This document shows, one piece after another, positions 11,437 to 22,370 of a stretch of DNA of 64,000 nt (position 1 is the stretch's first letter; the number at the start of each line of letters is the position of its first letter). The notes beneath the pieces are model-generated. The model made no database searches. It was not told where the DNA came from and saw nothing but the letters and a program-made list of their open reading frames with translations. The stretch lies in NCBI GenBank assembly GCA_033065855.1, contig JAVXUO010000415.1, positions 248,001 to 312,000 on the forward strand. The letters run 5' to 3'. A program made the position numbers and the translations under genes. The stretch is from Escallonia rubra (Eukaryota > Streptophyta > Magnoliopsida > Escalloniales > Escalloniaceae).

Positions 11437-12646
11437 TGCTTTTTCCAATGTTCGAAACTTTCGCCCTAGATACGGATCACTAACATCTATTGGGTGTTCG
11501 AGCTTGACACGAAATCAGACATTGTGAAACAAAACCTATGTAGAAATAAATTACGTTTAACTATCAGATTGTAACATTTTTAGGCATGCAAATCAAAATT
11601 ACTTAGATAAATAGACCAATTTAGCATGACAAATAAAACAAACATAATCTTGAGAAAAATTGAAATTAACAATTATTAATTTCTTAAAATTAACAACTTA
11701 ATTTCTTGAACATAACAAATCAAAATAACTTTGATGAACAGACCAATTTAGCATGCCAAATACAACAAACATAATCTTAAAAAATGCAAATTTAACAATA
11801 ATTAATTTCTTGAACATAACAAATTAAAATTACTTTGATGAATAGCTGATAAATACAACAAACATAATATCAAAAAAATTATATAAACATCGAAAAAAAA
11901 CTTTACCATTTTACCCAAAAAAACAATTCACCATTCACTCACTTACCTTGCTTGAGTTAAGCTTGAAGCTTTGTTACTTGACGCCAGGACCTTAAAGGAA
12001 GCTGAAAATGGAGGCAAGTGGAGCTTAAGAGCTGAAAATGGAAGAAGAGCCGGGAATTACCAAAAATTTAGGTATATCTGCCAAGCCGTCTACCACACTG
12101 TCTGGCAGACGGAGGGGGACAAGATGCGACACTTGTCAGCCAAAATTCGTCAGCTACAAAGTGTGACAGATGAATTTTTGACTGACAATTGTCAGGGTCA
12201 AAAAGTTGTCCGCTACACTGTGTAGCGGACGGGCAACAAAGGGTATTTTGGTCAAAAGATCCGTCCACCAGACTGTGTGGCAAACATACTATTTTTTTTT
12301 TAAAAAAATCTGGGCCAAGGATGGACGGCCAGATAGCGCGGGCAACTTAGCCCATTTTGCCCGGGCGGTCAACGAATCAGCTCCCATAATGTTCTATGGC
12401 TATGAAATAAATAGATTCCTCAAATGATTTCAGTCTCAGCTAGTGGCAACCACTGCTAGATTGAGCTAAACTATTTAAGAATTCAAAATATTTTTTGCGA
12501 TGCGGGGACCGGTATCAACAGACTGTATCAACCACATAGTTTGGTAAATTTCTTGTCTAATCACCATCTTTATGGACCAATGGTCTCAATATGTTTGGGT
12601 AACAACTAGTTGATGTTATTGACCAGTGATTTCTTGGTGGTGAGCA
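11437..12646. other. Intergenic stretch with AT-rich tandem repeats and palindromes
   Basis: No gene is seen. From 11589 to 11880 a unit starting CAAATCAAAATTACTT recurs three times (11589, 11716, 11820) with CAAATACAACAAACATAAT inside. From 12086 to 12285 there are three related palindromes, listed separately. The origin is not recognised. Confidence 0.6.
12086..12285. repeat. Three related palindromes, probable hairpins
   Basis: 12208-12230 is a perfect palindrome: GTCCGCTACAC, one central base, then GTGTAGCGGAC. 12086-12112 (CCGTCTACCACACTGTCTGG...) and 12261-12285 (CCGTCCACCAGACTGTGTGG...) are imperfect versions with the same ACTGTSTGG core. All three share the plan CCGTCY-CCA-ACTGT-TGG-AGACGG. 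Confidence 0.75.
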
Positions 12647-12651
12647 GTAGG

Positions 12652-14585
12652 TGTGAGAACCCAACATTTCATATGTTGTGATTACATATTTAAGTATGAT
12701 TAGATGCGTCACTCTATGTGAAGATGGTTATGATGAACTATGCCTGATAACATATTTGAATGTATGTTTAAATGTTAAACACCTTGAATTGAGTAAATTG
12801 TCTAAGAAGGTGAACGAAGTGCTAGAAGTGAAAAAGAGTATTTGATGTATAGAAACTTTAAATAATCACTTGGAATAACCAAAAATATTTTTATAACAGT
12901 TGGAAACAAAAAAAAATGATAAACAATTCTAGCTGGGACGAACTGGTTGTTGACCGGACTGCCTGTGAATTGTTTTGCACAGAATTGTGCCACCTCGTGC
13001 TTGTGACGTGTCAACATACTATCGCTACATGTCGTGCTTCGAGCCTTATCGTGCTTGCTAGGTGGCACAACCGTGTCTTGCCACCTCGTGCTTAGAGTCT
13101 CGTCGTGCTTGACTTCTCCACCTCTTCACCTCCACTTGACACCTTCTATTTGCTTCTAATTTGATTTAAAAAGACCTAATTTGACATGCTTAAATCTTTT
13201 TACCTCGTTTTTGAGAGAAAATTGCAAGAAAATCAACGAAAAACCTTAAAAAATCTAGAATTAATGCTTGTTTTTTTAAAGGGAATCTTAAGCAGTTGAT
13301 TTGGAAAGTTTCTATGAGCCTCAAACAATGTTTTGAAGGTGTTTTGAGGAGTATTTTGAAGGTGTTTCAAATCTAAAATTTTGGTTCTTTCATCTTTTCT
13401 TTAAGGTAAGATAGTTAAAGGGTTTTAATGGGCTTTTAAGATACGAATATGGATATACGCTATGTTAGAGTAATTCTTTTAGTATGAATTCTTTGTCAAA
13501 CTTTGAATACTTGTTAGAGACTTGTTAATAAGTGAATCTATTTGTGTTTAACATATTGCAGATTATGGAATACATGAAACATGTGAATTATGAAATTATG
13601 TTAAACTAGACATGATTAGAATATGGTTTTGTACATGTTTGTTAAGTTCTATAATTGGAGTTCATTTGCTGAATATAAATGATTACATTACATGTTCAAG
13701 ATGTTATGAAGATGATGTCATATGCTGAAAGTGACTAAATATTTGATGGCTAAATTTTATGGTGAGTAAAGAAGATTACAAGAACTACATGTATGAAATG
13801 ACTTGTTTGCTTGCACATGAGCATGTTACATCCTTTCATTGTAAGGGATGGTTGATATATTATTGATGATTATTATGTTACCCCATTCAAATGATTAGGG
13901 GTTGATTTGATTGTGTTTGAGTAGCGGCGCACCGTATGAGCTGAACAATTGTATCTCTGACTGCTACCCGAGACAGTATCAGTGTTCATTTGTTTTCGGT
14001 TACTTTGCCTTTGGCCAAGGCAAAGGTTGTGAACTTATATCCCGGGTGTGGTGACATAAGGGTGGTCTATTGATGGGACTGAATTCAGGAATGATAAACT
14101 CTTGTAATGCTCAACCAAGTGTGAGTGAATGTGTGATATGTGTAATGTGCACATGTAGAACTGTTTAATGTGATTGAATTGCAATAGCGTGCATTATCAA
14201 TATTCTTGAGTTAAAAGTTATATTAAATGTCTTTGATTATCTTATTGAGCCAGTGGGCTGACGTGTTTTTACCCATAATATGTTAGATCAATGAGCCAGT
14301 CCCTCGAAAGGCAAGGAAAAGGTGTGAGGCACGGTGAGAAAATGGGGCAAGGGGACACTTGTACATTTGTAAATTAAGTTGTACTTGAAATAGTACAGTA
14401 TGTCAACTCTGAGATCTGACAGAGAGCTTGCTATGTGTGTTTTGTAAAAGTTAACTCTTTAATTTTGTATGATATGTTGTAATTACCAAGTGAGTTATAA
14501 TGAGTTGTATTATCAGATGATGTGATTAGCAATTGTGTCGTAATACTCCAGATGGGTTAAGGTAATCCTAAGTTGGGGCGTTACA
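12652..14585 (+). mobile_element. Solo LTR of a Ty3/gypsy element
   Basis: A 1,934-base segment starts TGTGAGAACCC and ends GGGGCGTTACA. It is flanked by a perfect 5-bp duplication GTAGG (12647-12651 and 14586-14590). TG...CA ends with a 5-bp TSD and no internal coding region define a solo LTR left by recombination between two LTRs. The GGGGCGTTACA end is common in chromovirus LTRs. Contents include TCGTGCTT repeats near 13015-13115. No open frame of note; orientation is inferred from the end motifs. Confidence 0.88.
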
Positions 14586-14590
14586 GTAGG

Positions 14591-15556
14591 TAACCGTTTT
14601 AACTGCAAATTTTGAGTTTTTGGGAATAAATGATAAAAGTAACCTTAATCTTGTGTTGTTCATATAAATAGCCAATGATGCTCTGACAAATCCCACATAC
14701 TCTTATATTTGTGAAATTCGAATGTTCAAATAAAACATTTTCTGAGTAATTGCGGAAAGTATTCCTTCCCATTTCTTAGTGCAAATAATAAAGAGGTTTT
14801 TTTTCCTTGAATCTTGTGCATTCTCATGGGTCTATCGCTGGTAAAAAAAATATAAATGTGTTTTAAATAAAGTCACGCCCTAATGTCAAAGGAACATCGT
14901 AAGTCAATATATGGTCAATGTTATCAACTAAAGCCATTTGGCATACTAGATTGCAACTAAGATAAAAATAACAAATTGTAACTCTAGTCTTCATATGCTT
15001 CAAGGACTTAGACACATTCCATTAGTTACCATCATGCCTTAGAAAATGTTATGTACCTTGTTGGGATTGTCATAACCCTCACAATTTAGACACACGGTAT
15101 TCATGGTCTTAGACATGTTCCACTACACACCACCATGTCTTATATCAAAGATTCACTTCTGATATAGCAAAAATAAAATCCCATTCATTTGATGACACAT
15201 GGCATATTTAGTCAAACTTGGTCAAGTCTAAGAATGGTCATTATTTTAAATTAGGATTTTAAAAGAACTCTAACTTGATCCCCAAGGATAAGATTCAAGT
15301 CAGTCGTCTCTCCTAATTCTATTGGGATTCTGATACATAAGCCTATAGTAAGGGGACTCTCCCAAGTATATAGACAACTATTCACACACAAATCTATTAA
15401 TGGTCTTGCTTTCCAGAGTTATATCCTGTAGTTGTGTTCTGACTTAAACATCAGAGAGTTCCTCTCCCGGAACCTTACCTAACAGTCATTCTTTTTCTGA
15501 CTTTCAGGTCATTATTCCAGGTTATGGTTCATGATCAATTTTGTAGCAGCAACGGA
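14591..15556 (+). repeat. Probable 5' LTR remnant of an old Tat-type gypsy
   Basis: This stretch has no gene. It ends just before a PBS-like sequence at 15557, which is why it is read as LTR. A TATAAATA-like box lies at about 14661. The left LTR boundary cannot be set. Confidence 0.4.
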
Positions 15557-15574
15557 TTAGCGCCATCCATGGGA
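15557..15574 (+). promoter_or_regulatory. Primer-binding-site remnant of the old Tat gypsy
   Basis: TTAGCGCCATCCATGGGA differs by a few bases from the TGGCGCCATCTGTGGGA site seen in the intact position at 56722-56738. It marks the boundary between LTR and internal region. Confidence 0.65.
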
Positions 15575-16619
15575 CCACGATAGGAATCAAGGACATCGAC
15601 ACATCTTCTAACAAATCTCAAGTTTGGCAAAGAAACCGGGATCACCACAAACAATCAAGCTATACATGTTGAATTGATCGTTCTCACGATTACCGTGAAA
15701 TGCGTAACTGCCAAACTAATTTAACCACCAGTCTAACGGAAGACCATCACATCAATGTGATGTCTAGCACGCACCACGCGGGACAACAGCCGTCGTCAGA
15801 GCCATTTGCGACTACTTACTCCGTGAGAAGAGGATTTGCATCATAGCATCAACCGGTTGTTGTTTAAAACTTAACATTCTGGTGGAAGAGATCCATCAAT
15901 TGAAAGACAGGGTCAATAAACTTCAAAGAACATTGATAAATCATGTTTTCTTCAGCTGTAACCTCTGCATCAACCAAAAGTTCTCACTGCAATCTATCTG
16001 ATTGCTGCATCCTCTGATCACCCCATACATCTACCCTTATAGTCAATATATGACAAGAGGTATAACATAAAGTAAAATCAAACTTATCTACCAGACTAGG
16101 AAGAAGACAGACATTTAATTGGAAGCGGCTCTTGCTACCACAGAGAAGATAATTGTTTTTCTTCACCATCGAAGCCTTTTCATCCTCGATGAGCCTCGCC
16201 GAGGTTGTTCTCCACAACCGGGTATACTATGTCAAAAGCCATTGAGAGGCAAGATTACCATCGAATTTTATGATGCCTAGATAGGACTTGTATGATGGCA
16301 GCATCAATCCGTGAAAGCATGTCTACCAATTCTAGACCATCATGATGCTGTTATAAATGTCAGACTCTGTCATGTATCGAGCCTTTCCAATGAGCTTAGA
16401 AAGGTTGCACGTGCATGCTTCAAGTTTCTACCTCCCCATTTATGCATTGATTCTCTCAGTTATCAAACCTCTTCCAGAAGCACTTTGTGAGCAGCTGATT
16501 TATATGAAAAAACTCTGCAAGCCTGCTCAACATTGTGCAAAAACCAGAATGAATCTTTGTTTCAATACTTTGGCCACTTCAATGAATCGGTTAAACATGC
16601 AGCCTTTATACGCAATCTC
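15575..16619 (+). pseudogene. gag remnant of the old Tat gypsy, left part
   Basis: The conserved gag core appears late in the segment as DLYDGSINP, then MSDSVMYRAFPMSLE (about 16280-16400), the usual capsid-like block of Tat-clade gag. Further on the frame VKHAAFIRNL runs up to 16619, where the 26-kb element is inserted. The same frame resumes at 42665 after one TSD copy is removed. Several stops and shifts are present. Confidence 0.75.
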
Positions 16620-17871
16620 TGTAGCAAACTGCCTCGCAAATATCCTTTTGGACCCATGAAAGGGTCTAAAAAGAACTTGGAGTCATCATCTTATTGTACT
16701 AAATGAAAGGAACATAAGAAAAACCCTAAAAATAACTCTAAAATGTTCAAAGACTAACTAGTCTATCGAAAATAGGAAAATAGGTTTAGGGACCAAGTTA
16801 TACAACGACAAGGTGTTAGACCATACCCTTTCAGTCTTTACTTTATTGCTATTTATTTTTGGCTTAAACACATAAATATGCATAAAACAAACCCTAGTTC
16901 TAACTATGAATTATTGGTTTGAATTTGATAGCATGGGTCAAATGGCCCAAGTATCTGGTCATACAAGCCAGAATCGAATCCATCACAGTTCGACTGGGCC
17001 TTATGGGTGGCGACCTCCATTTCGATCTTAGATTATAACTAAGAAATAAAATCAAAGACTCTTTTTGACAGTGTATATGATGAAAATTTGATCGTTGGGA
17101 GGGAAAACAATCTAGACTATTATATTAAACTAGCCTAGAAAGTAATAAATATACCTCGACAATGCGCTTGCCTAGAAGACTTGGGAACACTTTGTGCTGG
17201 ATCCAAAATGCAAGTGACTTAAAACTATATAGAAATGAGTTATGAAATGTTGAATTCTCTTAACAGACGATCTACCACTTATATGAGAGAAATAGTATAA
17301 AAGCTCTAGAGAGAAAAAGTTGTCCCTTGAAATGTAGCCCAAAGACTCTATGACCATCTCATATATGATCATAAGATGAAACTGAATATTTGATAGAAAT
17401 TGCAAACAAAGAAAAGTCAACTAACAGCCGGTTTGTCCAAAAATTGGCCTCTTCATCCAATTATTTTAGTACTTTTTAAACTTTTGGGATATTATCTGCC
17501 TAGTTCGGTAATTATCTCTAATTTAATCGGATGGGATGTACCAGATTCGGGAATTACCCTTATTCTATATAAGGCATGGATTAATCAATTGCATTAAGGA
17601 TAAACCACAAATAATATGAAATCTTGTAAATAAATCACACTCTTCTACTGGACTAGACTGGACTAACTTTATTGGACTAGAATGAGCCATATTACTAGAA
17701 TATAAAATTGGACTGAGGAATTGAAAGCTAGACTGTACTAATTAATGGACTGGATTAAATTAATTAAGTTCTATTATTAGGCCTACACCCATAATAATAT
17801 ATAACCTTCATTAATAACAAAGTCCAACAATTATTTAATAAATAAAAAGACTATAAAAATGGGTATCTACA
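16620..17871 (-). repeat. 3' LTR (left copy) of the 26-kb Tat element
   Basis: It aligns along its length with 41390-42659. In sense orientation it starts TGTAGATACCC and ends GTTTGCTACA. It includes runs of TGGACTAGA-like repeats (about 17645-17760) and one copy of the GCCGGTTTG motif shared with other control regions of this element. Confidence 0.92.
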
Positions 17872-18180
17872 AAGCCCTTTGGTGAGGGGGCTTGCGTGCG
17901 GGGCGAACATCACCTAAAAAAACATAGTTTTGTAGTGAAAATACAGAGAAGACCACAAAACTCAACCCACATATATGAGATCGGACCTTTATAGGGCTTC
18001 CTATATATGCTTAGAAAAGGAATCAGACCAACGTAGTTCAGAACAAGAGATATTGTTCGAAACAAGAATCAATAGTAACACTGATTGATCATCGCGTAAT
18101 CGGATGAAAGAAATTTGTCTGTTGCCGGAGCCACCAAATTATTGACAGACGAGATCTTATAAAGACCTATATCTAGATAC
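17872..18180. other. Internal 3' region next to the LTR
   Basis: No gene is seen. A weak polypurine tract (sense CCAAAGGGCTT) abuts the LTR at 17872-17882. The rest is non-coding. Confidence 0.4.
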
Positions 18181-18189
18181 ATAAGTCAT

Positions 18190-18503
18190 CAAATCAGTTT
18201 GAATAGTCATCTCAGATACGAAAAGAATGACATTGTTGGTTGCCGGAGCAACCAAATCGATTTGCATGGTTGACAGACGGAGCCTTATATCTATATACCA
18301 AAGCCACCGAATCGATTTAGTTTGTCATCTAGATATGCGAAAAATGGATTCTTGCCTGTTAAAGGAACCAACAAATTGATTTGGATGGTCGACATCTAAA
18401 GGGGAGGTATTGCTAGATGTCAGAGTTGCTAAATCGATTTAAGTGGTCGACTAGAAATACTTAGAACAACTTTGTCCATTAACAAATCGACCAAATTGAT
18501 TTG
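18190..18503. repeat. Six CAAATCGATTTG palindromes at about 60-base spacing
   Basis: Copies or close variants lie at 18190, 18253, 18308, 18372, 18430 and 18492 (spacing 63, 55, 64, 58, 62). Each sits in a longer diverged unit that usually includes CCACCAAATCGATTTG and GGTCGACATCTA. The 18253 copy is the perfect 12-bp palindrome. Confidence 0.85.
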
Positions 18504-18974
18504 ATTGGTTAGCGGTCAAAGTGAACGATTTGACTGAGTGATAGAGCCAACAACTTGCTCAAGCGATTGATCGCTTAACCACAGCAGGACTTATATCCAA
18601 GACCCAGAGCCAAGAAAACCCTCAAGTGGTTGGTCGCTTATAAAACAAGGATGAAAAAATAAAAAATATCACTCAAGGCCGGGACAAACAATGTCGTAGG
18701 ACAGTTTTGTCATTGACTGCCAAATATATCAATTCATTTCAAATTGATATGGAGAACATGTAACCTATTGCTACAAAGCACGGGCTATTGTACCAGCCTT
18801 ACACCGGACAACATCGCTAAATTGAGCATCATATGCGTAGGGTCGTTGAATTCACCTACATGATATGCAAGCATACACGCATACAAGCATGCAAAGGATC
18901 CACAAAATATATGAACATTTTTTCAAGCAAACATGCAGTTTACAAGCACGCAAGGTTTTTTTTTATTTATTTGA

Positions 18975-19140
18975 AGGCCTAAAAACAGCCGGTTGATCAG
19001 AGTGCTGGAAAAGTCAAAATAAAATGTCAAAAACCGCCCAGTTGGTTAGAGAGGTGGAAACGCCAAAAATAAAAATGTCAAAAATCGGTCGGTTAGTTAG
19101 AGAGTTTGACAGATTTAAATGGTAAACCCGGCCGGTTTAT
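18975..19140. promoter_or_regulatory. Upstream region of the PMD gene with CCGGTTGGTTAG motifs
   Basis: Three motif copies: AGCCGGTTGATCAGAG (about 18988), GCCCAGTTGGTTAGAG (about 19036) and GTCGGTTAGTTAGAG (about 19086), then CCGGCCGGTTTAT (about 19129). They lie 140-290 bases upstream of a TATATAAA box. The same motif family occurs upstream of the second antisense gene, in the gag leader and in the LTR. Confidence 0.65.
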
Positions 19141-19269
19141 CCGTTCAGATTTTGGGTGCGATTATAGGGTTTCATGATGACTTCAACTTATAGTCAAACC
19201 TCTTCTCTCTCAAATTCGACTCTAAGGGGGAATCCCCCTGCTCTAGTCTTTCCCGAATTCATTTTCTTC

Positions 19270-19277
19270 TATATAAA
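19270..19277 (+). promoter_or_regulatory. TATA box of the antisense PMD gene
   Basis: TATATAAA lies 42 bases before an ATG at 19319, a plausible plant core promoter. It is antisense to the retrotransposon. Confidence 0.55.
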
Positions 19278-19318
19278 CTCAGTAGATCCCCATAATCTTC
19301 ACAATTAGCATTGTAGTC

Positions 19319-21762
19319 ATGGATTTTAACGCACTAGAAGAAGGCATGAGGGAGGGCCCCAAATTAGGTGTCTCTTTCGTTTTTGGCCGACCATCTGCAC
19401 AGATGATCATTCAATCCTTATGCCAGATCAAGATACTCACCTTAGACATGGATTTTTCGTGAATGCTGTATATGTTTCATCTTGTTTGTCTCCAAATTTC
19501 ACACACGCACACACACACACGCACGCAGTCTTCTATTCCATGTCATCCCCATGCAAAATATAGCTTCACATGTTATTTTCTCTTTGTTTTTCACATTACA
19601 TGCACAAACCGGGTGGTTTTTTGAGTTTCCCCTTTTTAGCTTTGATTTCATGGAACTCCTTCCCTCGAACATTCACTGTAGGGGCTCCCTAATTCTGGTA
19701 CGAGAGTGGTGAAAGAAGATACCGGATTCGGTAGGGAATTGGATAGCCGAAACTGGCTTTGATTTGTTTCTGAATGGGTTACATGCTTTTACTAGGAGCA
19801 AATAGCATTTGTTAAGCTTGGCGTAACATTGTGTGGCTTCCACCAACACGTTACATCTACCATTCGGGGAGGCCATGCTTACCTCGTACCACTTCACAAA
19901 TATCACGAGTATTCATGTGCGAGGGAGGCCTATTCCGTGGGCCCATGATTTTGACCGGGAGCTAGACCTTGTGGTGCAGTTACTGGGATTTGAATTGTCC
20001 AACAAGAAGCGCAGTTCCATTTTGCTTGCTACCATCCGGTCTCATTATGAAGGTATGACCTTGTAGGACGCCGATGAGGTGACATTTAACCAGTATGTCC
20101 GAGGGTTTTTTCTGTACGTCTTAGGAAAGACGTTATTTAATAACTTAGTTCAGTTATGGTGTCCGAGGCATTGGAGGATCTAGAAGAGATAAAGGAGTAC
20201 GACTGGGATACTCCGGTTATAGCCCATATTGTACCACTCAATGGGTTCAGTATCCTATGGTTAATCCTCGAGTTCCATGTGCTACTGCGATGTATTGGAG
20301 GTACGTCTCTATTTATGTCATTTCTTGATATTCTACATGCACTCGATAGCATGCCACCCAATGTTTTTCCTTGATCACATGTTTGGGCTTTTGTGGTGTT
20401 GGGGTTATGCTCAACGTGACTGGGAAGAGACACGAGGACGAGACCGGCTATGTACTGGTGGAACTTATGAGATAAGCGGGCCTGGGCTTCAATGAGGGCG
20501 TACCGGGATTGCTTTTACGGCCTAACTCAGTGCCCAATAAATTTAAACTTTTGCTTGTTCACATTAATGCTCATTCTTTACTCTTTATCAGGACTTATTT
20601 CTTTATCTTCAAGGATCCGTGTCTAAGTGGTAGGGGGATGAGTTGTATCCGAAGGAGCTGCCAGGTTCTGCTAGTTGGATACTCCCAGGAGCAATTTTAC
20701 TTAAAAGAGCGAGTGGTATTCCAGCACCAGTCGATGGCTGAGCCACAGATTCTGGCTGGGCCAAACGTGGAGATGTATCAGACATAGATATTTGACCGGG
20801 GGTTGAGGCAAAGCTTGATGAGGAGGATTGTGATGTCCTCTCTGAGGTGGTCGAATGACCCTCAGACATACAAGGCGTTCGCTCGAGAGGATCTAGCTCA
20901 TCCCTTGACGCTGAGTGGGCGAAGAAGATTCACATAGCTGGGGCAGAAAGGAAGGCCAAGGAGGAGGAGAGCGCGGAAGGGATTCTCTTCTCTTTTTGGT
21001 CAGTGCCGGTGTTTCTTAAGGGGAAGGGTCACGAGATGAAGCCGATCCCTAGACCTAAGAGAGATAAGGATATGCTGGGGCTAAAGGAGTTAGCCAAAAT
21101 AAAGACGATAATCTCTACTCTTGCCATTTACCACACCCAACTTATTTTTTTTGTTTGACTCTAATCTCGTGATTCATGTTTGTAGATTCCTAGTGAGCTA
21201 CTGAGAGACACCTACAGGTCATACATAGTTTGAAGGACATGGTGTCTACCCTTCGTGACATGGTAAAGGTGTATGGGCCATCAGGAGAGACTACAAACAT
21301 GCCTATGCCTACCATCTTGAGGCCGCCATCAGGTGGTGGATCGAGTGTCAGGTAGCACGTGAGTTCTCCATCGAATGCTGCTACTGCTCTTCAGACCCTT
21401 ACAAAGAGAACTCTAGTTGCACGAACAGAAGGCCTAAAAAAGACAGGGGTGATGAGCTGGGTCCCCATAAGGTCCGTTCACAAATGGGAGTCCGTGCCCC
21501 AGTAGGAGAAAAAGGTTGCAAGCGTGACCGAGGACAAAGCCCCAGGCCCCTTGCAGTCTTAGAAGTTACCGGTTGGTCAATCCACTCGAGTCACCATCAT
21601 GCTCTACAAGACCAATTGGAAGCCAATGTGATGACCGAGCCCCTTTTGCTGAACTCATCCCCTAATGCTGAGGACGAAAACTACGAAGAAGGGCCAGATG
21701 AAGAGGTCGCGAGCTCTGCTCATGAGGAGGAGCCAAGCTCAAAGAAGCCCCGAAAGAAGTGA
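19319..21762 (+). pseudogene. Plant mobile domain (PMD, PF10536-like) gene, antisense in the Tat element
   Basis: The putative first exon begins MDFNALEEGMREGPKLG. After a likely intron the PMD core is recognisable at 19690-20300: WIAETGFDLFLNGL, then TNTLHLPFGEAMLTSYHF (domain hallmark), then RGFFLYVLGKTLFNN, then ALEDLEEIKEYDWDTPVIAH. The C-terminus at 21670-21762 is acidic and ends SSKKPRKK, a likely nuclear localisation signal. PMD proteins are known both as host silencing factors (MAIN/MAIL1 family) and as passengers of plant transposons. Stops and shifts occur, for example TGA/TAG codons between the blocks, so this copy is probably dead. It points toward pol (convergent). Exon limits are approximate. 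Confidence 0.75.
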
Positions 21763-22064
21763 AATTTAGAGTTCTTAGATCTTAGCTTAGTTCTAGGGTT
21801 AGGAGGTCATTAGGAACTCAATTCCCGAACATTATGTTATTGGACTTTTTTTAAATGAATTTTTTTTTCTATTTCTTAGTAAAATGTTTGTATCATCATG
21901 TAGATATGCACGAACATAGCACATAAAAAAAAAGAGGATGGCATAAAAAATGGAGTTGGGTTACTTTGATAACAAGTACAGTGTTTCGCCTTCGAACAGA
22001 CTAACCCTGCCAAAAATCTCTCAACACTGACTAATCAAGTGAGGAAACTTTGAAAATTTCATTT

Positions 22065-22235
22065 CGGGCATAAATTCGGCCAGTTGATCAGAAGGGAATT
22101 TTACCTTTATGGTAAAACCGGACGGTTAGTTAGGAGCAAATTTCAATCTTGATGTAAAATTGGACGGTAGTCAGAAAGATTGATCTATTCTAACAGAGAT
22201 AAAAAGGGGAGAACCATCCGGTTTATGAAAATCTG
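22065..22235. promoter_or_regulatory. Upstream region of the second antisense gene, with shared motif
   Basis: GGCCAGTTGATCAGAAG (about 22078), ACCGGACGGTTAGTTAGG (about 22117), TTGGACGGTAGTCAGAAAG (about 22163) and CATCCGGTTTATG (about 22216) are variants of the motif at 18975-19140. Position about 140-300 bases before the ATG at 22371 suggests a duplicated promoter. Confidence 0.6.
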
Positions 22236-22370
22236 TCTTGTTTCTTCGATAAGTTTTTTAAAATTTCTATCCTATCTCTATACAACTTAGAACTTTCTTC
22301 TTGTATGGATTCGAGATATACCGTTTATAAAAAGGCAAATGATTCTGATTTTCACAGGAGAACCCCAATG

